The notes under the pieces were generated by a model. It made no database searches. It was given only the letters and a program-made list of their open reading frames with translations, and was not told the origin of the DNA. A program made the translations under genes and the position numbers. A DNA stretch of 13,030 nt from JBBCJM01 sp037190175 (GTDB taxonomy: Bacteria; Pseudomonadota; Alphaproteobacteria; Rhodobacterales; Rhodobacteraceae): contig JBBCJM010000192.1 of assembly GCA_037190175.1 (NCBI GenBank), positions 1 to 13,030 on the forward strand. Direction: 5' to 3'. Positions 7,617 to 13,030 of the stretch are shown piece after piece. Each line of letters begins with the position of its first letter. Within the stretch, counting starts at the first letter, position 1.

Positions 7617-10600
7617 CTACTCGGCCACGTGCAGCACCGGACCCGGGCGGCGGTCGTCGGTGCGGGCTTCCAGCGCCGCCAGGCGGGCGTTCAGCAGCGC
7701 CATGTCCTCGCGGTCCTTGGCGATGCGCTGGGCCAGTTCCTCGGCGGGCGGGGCCTCGGGTTCCTCTTCCTTCCTGCCGATGAAGCGGCCGAAGACCCAG
7801 CCCAAGGCACGCGAGAGGTCGTCCATGATCAGGTAGAAGGCGGGCACCACCACCAGCGACAGCACGGTGGACATGATGATCCCGCCGATCACCGCGGTGG
7901 CCATGGGGGCGCGGAAGGTGCCGCCCTCGCCCACCCCCAGCGCCGAGGGCAGCATCCCCGCCGACATGGCGATCGAGGTCATCACGATGGGCCGCGCGCG
8001 CTTGTGCCCGGCCTCGACCACCGCTGCGATCCGCCGCATCCCGCGCGCCCGCATCTCGATGGCGAAGTCGATCAGCAGGATGGCGTTCTTGGTCACGATC
8101 CCCATCAGCATCAGGATGCCGATCATCACCGGCATCGAGAGCGGGTTCTGCGTCAGGATCAGCGCCGCGGCCACGCCCCCGATGGCCAAGGGCAGCGACA
8201 GCAGGATGGTGAAGGGCTGGATCACCGACTTGAACAAGAGGATCAGCACCGTCAGCACCAGCATCAGCCCCAGCACCATGGCGTTGACGAAGCTGGTCAC
8301 CAGCTCGGCCTGGATCTCGGCGTCGCCCGAGGGGGTCACGATCACCGAGGCGGGCAGGGCCAGCGCGCCCACCACTTCCTCGAACCGGGCGGTGGCGGAG
8401 TTCAGCGGCACGCCGGGGGGCAGGTCGGCGCCGATGGTGGCCACCCGCTGGCGGTTCAGCCGCTTGATGGTGGCCGGACCTTCCGCCACGGTGATCTCGG
8501 CCACGGCCGACAGGGGCACCATGACCCCGGTGCGGGTCTGGATCTGCAGGGAGGCGATGCGGTCCAGATCCTCGCGCGCGCTGATGTCCAGCCGCACCCG
8601 CACCGGGATCAGCCGGTTGTCGGCCGAGAGCTTGGCCAGGGCCGCGTCGAAGTCGCCGATGGTGGCCACCCGCACGGTGGCGGCGATGGCCTGGGTGGTG
8701 ATGCCCAGCCGCGCCGCCTCTTCCAGCCGCGGGGTGATCTGGATCTCGGGCCGGGGCAGCGTGGCCTCGGAGGAGACGTTGGACAAGAGCGGCTCGTCGC
8801 GCAGGGCGGCCTCGATCTGGCCGATGGCGGCGACCAGATCCTCCTCGCTGGGCGAGAGCAGGTTGTAGGACACCGGCCGGCCGCCGCCGCCCGGCCCCAC
8901 CAGCTTGAAGGCCCGGATGTCGGGCACCACGGCCAGCCGGTCGAAGACCTCGGCCTCGATCACGTCCTGCGGCTTGGTGCGGGCCTCGGAGACATGCACC
9001 GGCACCATGTGCCCCACGAAGGGCAGGCGCGAGGCGATGTCGGTCAGCTTGCTTTCCAGCGACACGTCGCGCTTTTCCAGCAGCACCAGCACGTTGGCCC
9101 GCCGCACGTCGCGGTCGCCCAGGGGCGAGGAGCCGCCGATCACCAGCACCCGCTCGATCCCCCCGACCCCCTCGATGGCCCGGCGCATCGCCTCGGTGGT
9201 GCGCTCGGTCTCGGCCAGCGTCGCGCCGGGGGGCAGTTCGACCGAGATGGCGAAGCGGCTCTCGTCGTCGGGCGGGAACAGGTTGCCCGGCACCTGCATC
9301 ATCGCGCCCACCGAATAGATCACCACGAAGACCGCGGCGACGAAGGTCAGGTAATAGGCCGGGAAGCGCAGCCTTGTGCCCGGGATGCGCGGCACCGCGG
9401 TGGTGTGCCGCACGATCCACAGATAGCCGCGCATGATCAGGCCGTCCCTGTGGCCGCCCTCCTCGTGCAGCGCGTCCTTGCCGCGCATCAGATAGGCCGC
9501 CATCATGGGCGTGATCAGGCGCGCGACCAGCAGCGAGAACAGCACCGCGATGGCCACGGTCATCCCGAACTGGCGGAAATACTGCCCCGGGATCCCGGGC
9601 ATGAAGCTGACCGGCACGAAGACCGCGACGATGGTCATCGCGGTGGCGATCACGGCGAGGCCGATCTCGTCCGCCGCCTCGATCGAGGCGCGGTAAGGGG
9701 ATTTGCCCATCCGCATGTGCCGCGCGATGTTCTCGATCTCCACGATGGCGTCGTCGACCAGGATGCCGGTGGCCAGCGTGATGGCCAGGAAGGACACCAG
9801 GTTCAGCGAGAAGCCCAGCATCTCCATCAGCCAGAAGGTGGGCACGGCGGAAAGGGGCAGGGCCACGGCGGCGATCAGCGTGGCGCGCCAGTTGCGCAGG
9901 AAGGCCAGCACCACCAGCACGGCGAGGATCGAGCCCTCGATCAGCGTGTGGATGGCGGATTCGTAGTTGCCGCGGGTGTAATAGACGGAATCGTCCACCA
10001 GCGCGATGCCGACCTCGGGGTGCTTGGCGCGCACCTCCTCCAGCTGGGCCGAGACGGTATCGGCCACCGAGACCTCGGAGGCGCCCTTGGAACGGTAGAC
10101 GGCGAAGGCCACGATCTGCTGGCCGTCGTTCTTCACGAAGCTGCGGGGCTCGGTATAGCTGTCGGACACGGTGCCGAGGTCGGACAGCCGCACGTAGCGG
10201 CCCGAGGGCAGGGCGATGGTGGCATTGGCCAGCCGCTCGGCGGTGTTCTGGTTGCCCAGCGTGCGGATCGACTGCTCGCCCGTGCCAAGCTCCGCCTTGC
10301 CCGAGCCCATGTCGGCATTGGTCAGCGCCAGCTGCTGGCTGACTGCCAGCGCGGTGATCCCGTAGCTGCCCAGCTTCACCGGGTCGAGCTCGATCAGGAT
10401 CTCGCGGTCCACCCCGCCATAGCGGCTGACCCGGCCGATCCCGGGCCGGCCCTGCAATGACCGGGTGATCGTGTCGTCCACGAACCACGACAGCTCCTCC
10501 AGCGTCATCCCGGGCGAGGTGACGGCATAGGTCAGGATCGCCTGCCCCTCCACGTCGATCTTGGCGACGATGGGGGTCTCCACCTCCGCCGGCAGGTCGC

Positions 10601-10949
10601 CGCGGATGCGGTCGATGGCGTCCTTCACATCCTGCACCGCCTGGTCGGTGGGGATCTCCATGCGGAACTCGACCGCGGTGGTGGAGATGCCGTCGGCCAC
10701 GGTGGAGCTGACGTTCTTGACCCCGTTGATGCCGGCCACGGCATCCTCGATCTCCTTGGTCACCTGGCTTTCCAGCTCGGCCGGCGCCGCGCCGGCCTGC
10801 GCCACGGTGATCGAGACGAAGGGCACGTCGATGTTGGGGAAGCGGGTGATCGGCAGGGTGTTGAAGCTCTGCCAGCCCAGCACCATGAGCAGGAAGAACG
10901 CCAGGAGCGGCGCCACCGGATTGCGGATCGACCAGGCGGAGAAGTTCAC
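7617..10949 (-). CDS. RND multidrug efflux pump, inner-membrane permease (HAE-1, NolG-like)
   Basis: A 1,110-residue AcrB-type permease that uses the proton gradient to expel compounds through a tripartite complex. The fold is complete: TM1 about 12-29, a periplasmic domain about 30-335, TM2-6 to about 488, TM7 about 530-550, a second periplasmic domain to about 880, and TM8-12 to about 1042. The proton relay is intact, with D399 and D400 in ATGILVDDAIVEIEN and K954 in GIVTKNAILLIDF. The DD motif and absence of heavy-metal signatures favour drug-type over metal-type pumps. The start is a GTG at 10947-10949; MNFSAWSIRNP is the usual family N-terminus and a G-run (10957-10961) lies seven bases upstream. 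It follows the fusion-protein gene by 13 bases in one operon. After TM12 there is an extra tail of about 65 charged residues with a possible coiled coil (about 1068-1096). Substrates are unknown. Confidence 0.94.
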   Translation of the reverse strand: MNFSAWSIRNPVAPLLAFFLLMVLGWQSFNTLPITRFPNIDVPFVSITVAQAGAAPAELESQVTKEIEDAVAGINGVKNVSSTVADGISTTAVEFRMEIPTDQAVQDVKDAIDRIRGDLPAEVETPIVAKIDVEGQAILTYAVTSPGMTLEELSWFVDDTITRSLQGRPGIGRVSRYGGVDREILIELDPVKLGSYGITALAVSQQLALTNADMGSGKAELGTGEQSIRTLGNQNTAERLANATIALPSGRYVRLSDLGTVSDSYTEPRSFVKNDGQQIVAFAVYRSKGASEVSVADTVSAQLEEVRAKHPEVGIALVDDSVYYTRGNYESAIHTLIEGSILAVLVVLAFLRNWRATLIAAVALPLSAVPTFWLMEMLGFSLNLVSFLAITLATGILVDDAIVEIENIARHMRMGKSPYRASIEAADEIGLAVIATAMTIVAVFVPVSFMPGIPGQYFRQFGMTVAIAVLFSLLVARLITPMMAAYLMRGKDALHEEGGHRDGLIMRGYLWIVRHTTAVPRIPGTRLRFPAYYLTFVAAVFVVIYSVGAMMQVPGNLFPPDDESRFAISVELPPGATLAETERTTEAMRRAIEGVGGIERVLVIGGSSPLGDRDVRRANVLVLLEKRDVSLESKLTDIASRLPFVGHMVPVHVSEARTKPQDVIEAEVFDRLAVVPDIRAFKLVGPGGGGRPVSYNLLSPSEEDLVAAIGQIEAALRDEPLLSNVSSEATLPRPEIQITPRLEEAARLGITTQAIAATVRVATIGDFDAALAKLSADNRLIPVRVRLDISAREDLDRIASLQIQTRTGVMVPLSAVAEITVAEGPATIKRLNRQRVATIGADLPPGVPLNSATARFEEVVGALALPASVIVTPSGDAEIQAELVTSFVNAMVLGLMLVLTVLILLFKSVIQPFTILLSLPLAIGGVAAALILTQNPLSMPVMIGILMLMGIVTKNAILLIDFAIEMRARGMRRIAAVVEAGHKRARPIVMTSIAMSAGMLPSALGVGEGGTFRAPMATAVIGGIIMSTVLSLVVVPAFYLIMDDLSRALGWVFGRFIGRKEEEPEAPPAEELAQRIAKDREDMALLNARLAALEARTDDRRPGPVLHVAE

Positions 10950-10962
10950 TGGCGCGCCCCCG

Positions 10963-12141
10963 TCAGTTGGCCGGCCCCGCCGCGACCGGGTTGATCCGGT
11001 CGCCGGGCCGCACGAAGGATCCGGCCTTGGTCACCACGCTGTCGCCGGGGGCAAGCCCCTCGGCCACCTCGACCCAGCCGGCCGAGCGGATGCCGAGCGT
11101 GACCGGCGCGCGTTCCACCACCCCGCCCCGCACCCGCATCACCGCGGGCCGGCCCTCGAAGGTTCCGATGGCGGTGACCGGCACGGCCAGCGTCTCGCGC
11201 TCGGCCACGGTGATCGTGGCCTCGACGAACATGCCGGCCCGCAGCGCCTCGGACCCCGCGACGGCGATCCGGGCGCGGCCGAGGCGGGTGGCGGGGTCGA
11301 TGGCGGGCTCGACCAGCCGCACCTCGCCCTCCAGCGGCCGGGCCAGGCCCGCGGCGCGCAGGGTGGCCCTCTGCCCCGGGGCCAGCCGCAACAGGTCGCT
11401 TTCCGAGACCTCGGCCCGCAGTTCCAGCGCCCCGTCCTTTTCCAGCACGAACATCGGCTGGCCGGCGGCGCTGGCGATGGCGCCGATCATGGCGTTGCGG
11501 GCAACGATCTTGCCGGCGTAGGGGGCCTTGACCTCGGTCCGGGTCAGCATGAGCTCCACATTGGCCAGCTGCGCCTCCGACAGCGCCAGCTGCGCGCGGG
11601 CCGCCTCCAGCGACTGCCGCGCCACCATCACCCGGGCGGTGGAGGCCACGGCGTTGGAATTCGCGGTGTCGGCCGCGGCCTGCGAGGCGGTGCCCTGCTC
11701 GCGCAGCCGCCGGGTGCGCTCGGCCACCCGCTCGGCCTCGGCCGCGCCGGATTCGGCCTCCAGCAGCTGCGCCTCGGCCTGGGCGATGGTGGCGCGCGAG
11801 GCGGCCAGCGAGGCCAGCGCCTGCGACCTTTGCAGTTCCAGCGAGGCCTTGGACAGCACTGCCAGCACCTGCCCGGTCTGCACGCTGTCGCCCACGTCGG
11901 CCAGCAGCGCCTCGATCGGCTGACCCTCGATCAGCGGCTGGACCAGCACCTCCTCGACCGCGGCGACGAGGCCCGAGGCGATGATGCGGTCGGTCATGGT
12001 GCGGGAGCCCACGGTCGAGACCGCGATGGCCGGCAGCACCGGCGCGGCGGCGGCGGCGGGCTCGGGGGCGGCCTCGGCCAGCGCGGCGCCCGGGGGCAGG
12101 GCCAGCGCCAGGGCGAGGACGAGGGCGGGAAATGCGCGCAT
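10963..12141 (-). CDS. Periplasmic membrane fusion protein of RND efflux system (HlyD/AcrA family)
   Basis: A 392-residue adaptor that joins an RND pump to an outer-membrane channel. Residues 1-22 are a Sec signal peptide with a likely cut after ALA. There is no lipobox cysteine, so the protein is probably soluble and periplasmic rather than a lipoprotein. Then come the first lipoyl half (about 66-96, with VGDSVQTGQVLAVL), an Ala/Glu-rich alpha-helical hairpin (about 100-200), the second lipoyl half (VKAPYAGKIVARN, about 204-233), a beta-barrel (about 236-310) and the membrane-proximal domain (about 316-385, ending AGSFVRPGDRINP). The ATG at 12139-12141 lies three bases beyond the repressor stop; no strong Shine-Dalgarno sequence is seen, so translation may be coupled to the upstream gene. 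The pump gene follows after 13 bases. No outer-membrane factor is encoded in the window. Confidence 0.93.
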   Translation of the reverse strand: MRAFPALVLALALALPPGAALAEAAPEPAAAAAPVLPAIAVSTVGSRTMTDRIIASGLVAAVEEVLVQPLIEGQPIEALLADVGDSVQTGQVLAVLSKASLELQRSQALASLAASRATIAQAEAQLLEAESGAAEAERVAERTRRLREQGTASQAAADTANSNAVASTARVMVARQSLEAARAQLALSEAQLANVELMLTRTEVKAPYAGKIVARNAMIGAIASAAGQPMFVLEKDGALELRAEVSESDLLRLAPGQRATLRAAGLARPLEGEVRLVEPAIDPATRLGRARIAVAGSEALRAGMFVEATITVAERETLAVPVTAIGTFEGRPAVMRVRGGVVERAPVTLGIRSAGWVEVAEGLAPGDSVVTKAGSFVRPGDRINPVAAGPAN

Positions 12142-12144
12142 CGG

Positions 12145-12774
12145 TCAGGCTTTCCCGGAAAGTTCTTCGAGTTCGGAGAGCACGTCGTCGATGCTCTTCA
12201 GGATCAGCGCGTGCAGGCCCGGGTCGGGCGAGGTGTCGTTGCGCATGGCCGCGGCCTTCACCATCAGCACGATGAAGCGGGCGTGCGGCCGGAACCGCTG
12301 CGCGGTCTCGGCAGCGCCGAGCCCGGTGACCCGCGCGAAGATGGCGATCAGCCGCTCGACCACCGTGTCCTCCATCCGCCCGCAGGTCGCCGCCACGTCC
12401 GACTGGCGCAGCGCGGCGGCCGAGATCTCGGCCCGCAGCCGGCAGTCGTCGTGGTCGAGCGTGGTGAGGTGCCGGGCGATGCCGGCCCTGAGCGCGGCCA
12501 TGGTGTCCTCGGCCTGCAGGATGCGGTCGAAGTCGCCCTCGATCTCGGCGATGTCATGGGCGACCATGGCCTCGACGATGGCGGTCTTGGAGGGGAAGTA
12601 GCGGTAGAAGTTGCCCACGCTGATCCCCGCCGCGCGCGCCAGATCCTGCATCGAGGTGCCGTCGAAGCCCTTGCGGGCGAAGGCGGTGCGGATGCGCGCG
12701 AGGATCTCGGCGCTGCGCTCGTCGGCCGGCGAGGGGGCCGGGGCGGCGGTCAGGTCGGGCGTGGCGATGGTCAT
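12145..12774 (-). CDS. TetR/AcrR-family transcriptional repressor of the efflux operon
   Basis: A 209-residue protein of normal TetR-family length. Residues about 20-68 form the DNA-binding domain: the recognition HTH is TSMQDLARAAGISVGNFYRYF (about 40-60), followed by the family hallmark PSKTAIVEAM. The rest (about 75-209) is the divergent helical ligand-binding and dimer domain, with two cysteines (C111, C131). It is the first gene of the operon and its stop lies three bases before the fusion-protein start, so repressor and pump should be made from the same mRNA. A 16-base palindrome sits at 12787-12802, just upstream, where an autorepressor would bind. The frame is open to 12999; the ATG at 12774 is chosen because it is the only one that leaves the operator outside the gene, though a GTG at 12804 is possible. 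The ligand cannot be predicted. Confidence 0.92.
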   Translation of the reverse strand: MTIATPDLTAAPAPSPADERSAEILARIRTAFARKGFDGTSMQDLARAAGISVGNFYRYFPSKTAIVEAMVAHDIAEIEGDFDRILQAEDTMAALRAGIARHLTTLDHDDCRLRAEISAAALRQSDVAATCGRMEDTVVERLIAIFARVTGLGAAETAQRFRPHARFIVLMVKAAAMRNDTSPDPGLHALILKSIDDVLSELEELSGKA

Positions 12775-12786
12775 GGCGGGCCGCAA

Positions 12787-12802
12787 GAATGAACATTCAT
12801 TC
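12787..12802. promoter_or_regulatory. Probable TetR operator palindrome
   Basis: GAATGAACATTCATTC is two perfect 7-base inverted arms (GAATGAA and TTCATTC) around a 2-base centre. It is 12 bases upstream of the repressor ATG and covers the predicted transcription start. It is an AT-rich island in GC-rich DNA. TetR-family dimers usually bind such palindromes next to their own genes. That this protein binds it is an inference. Confidence 0.75.
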
Positions 12803-12807
12803 ACGCC

Positions 12808-12835
12808 CAGATAGCGATTGCCGCGAAAAGTGCAA
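12808..12835 (-). promoter_or_regulatory. Candidate sigma-70 promoter of the efflux operon
   Basis: On the - strand, TTGCAC (12835-12830) and TATCTG (12813-12808) are spaced by 16 bases. Each matches three consensus positions, including the TTG and TAT cores. Start of transcription would fall near 12801, inside the palindrome, which fits repression by blocking polymerase. The match is weak and is supported mainly by position. Confidence 0.4.
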
Positions 12836-12883
12836 GCGGGAACGGCGGGAAATCGCTGCGGCGCGGAAACGGTGTGCCGCGTC

Positions 12884-12900
12884 GGGGGCCTCCCGCCCCC
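12884..12900. repeat. GC hairpin, 6-bp stem
   Basis: GGGGGC (12884-12889) pairs perfectly with GCCCCC (12895-12900) across a 5-base loop. It has no T-run. Role unknown; it is one of three such structures in a row. Confidence 0.45.
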
Positions 12901-12932
12901 TCGGCCTGACGGCCTGCGGGCGTTGGGCCGGG

Positions 12933-12956
12933 CAAGGGGGGCTGCCGCCCCCCTTG
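12933..12956. terminator. Strong GC hairpin, possible terminator of a flanking gene
   Basis: CAAGGGGGG (12933-12941) pairs perfectly with CCCCCCTTG (12948-12956) around a 6-base loop whose ends could add one more C-G pair. It is the most stable hairpin in the window by inspection. Lacking a T-run, it may terminate a gene beyond the right edge or belong to a repeat. Confidence 0.45.
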
Positions 12957-13002
12957 GCCCCCCCGCGCGCCTTTCCTGTGGAGGTGGTCCCGGTGGCATG
13001 CC

Positions 13003-13030
13003 CCGGGGCGCTGCCCCGGACCCCGGGATA
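13003..13030 (+). repeat. Edge-truncated copy of the GC-hairpin intergenic element
   Basis: CCGGGGC (13003-13009) and GCCCCGG (13013-13019) form a 7-bp stem with loop GCT, followed by ACCCCGGGATA at the window end. The order hairpin, GGACCCC, GGGATA resembles the element after phaG, where the C-run is followed by GGACCCCCG and GTATTT, and the - strand copy there reads GGGGATATTT. Confidence 0.45.

Larger units (their letters stand above)
12815..13030. other. Non-coding region upstream of the efflux operon
   Basis: About 216 bases with no supportable gene. The end nearest the repressor gene holds the -35 part of the candidate promoter. The rest is extremely G/C-rich and contains three successive hairpins (12884-12900, 12933-12956 and 13003-13019). 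The long open frames crossing it have compositions expected of GC-driven shadows. Confidence 0.6.

Noticed and set aside
7086..10460. Open frame of over 1,100 codons on the + strand over phaG and the reverse of the pump gene
   Set aside because: Product is His/Gly/Gln/Asp-rich without any recognisable domain and it overlaps two well-supported genes.
6967..10488. Open frame of over 1,100 codons on the - strand spanning the end of the pha operon, the intergenic gap and the pump gene
   Set aside because: It is another frame of the same strand as the real pump gene and shows Arg/Gly/Ala/Pro-rich shadow composition. It also crosses two operons and the hairpins between them.
10561..12792. 743-codon + strand frame opposite the pump start, adaptor and repressor genes
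   Set aside because: Antisense shadow with Gly/His/Arg-rich composition. The - strand genes there have full-length family matches.
12145..12999. Longer 284-residue form of the repressor starting at 12999
   Set aside because: The extra N-terminus is Pro/Arg/Gly-rich and unlike the family. It would place the promoter, the operator and a strong hairpin inside the gene.

Overview
The window is very GC-rich with strong third-position G/C bias. It encodes a fused PhaAB-type Mrp antiporter and a NolG-like RND pump, and its intergenic DNA carries G-tract/C-tract hairpins followed by TATTT. Together these suggest an alphaproteobacterium, most likely of the Rhodobacterales (Rhodobacter/Paracoccus-like). 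This placement is an inference from style and gene content, not from a marker gene.

Layout. (1) 2..1201, + strand: the C-terminal 399 residues of a YhaN/Rad50-like coiled-coil ATPase that begins upstream of the window. (2) 1202..1426: a 225-base gap with no confident promoter. (3) 1427..7467, + strand: a complete six-gene Mrp/Pha cation/proton antiporter operon in the order phaAB-C-D-E-F-G. Subunits A and B are fused. Each of the last four genes starts on an ATGA overlap with the gene before it, and most carry a clear Shine-Dalgarno sequence inside the preceding gene. (4) 7468..7616: a convergent intergenic region with two hairpins and two copies of a short repeat-like element. (5) 12774..7617, - strand: a three-gene multidrug-efflux operon, tetR-type repressor, then periplasmic membrane fusion protein, then RND pump. 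A 16-base palindrome lies just in front of the repressor gene, at the predicted start of transcription. (6) 12815..13030: non-coding, with a candidate promoter for the efflux operon followed by a run of strong GC hairpins, the last of which resembles the element in region 4.

How the genes work together. The Pha proteins should form one inner-membrane complex that exports Na+ (or K+) in exchange for protons, giving pH and salt homeostasis. PhaAB and PhaD are the two complex-I-like proton-pumping subunits. The RND pump and its fusion protein should form the inner-membrane and periplasmic parts of a tripartite drug exporter. No outer-membrane channel is encoded here, so one would have to be supplied from elsewhere. 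The TetR-family protein is probably an autorepressor of its own operon that responds to an exported compound.

The two systems are recognisable and well-known families. I found no sign of a wholly new system. The points most worth a second look are the operator palindrome, the shared intergenic repeat element, and the extra C-terminal tails on the RND pump and on PhaG.
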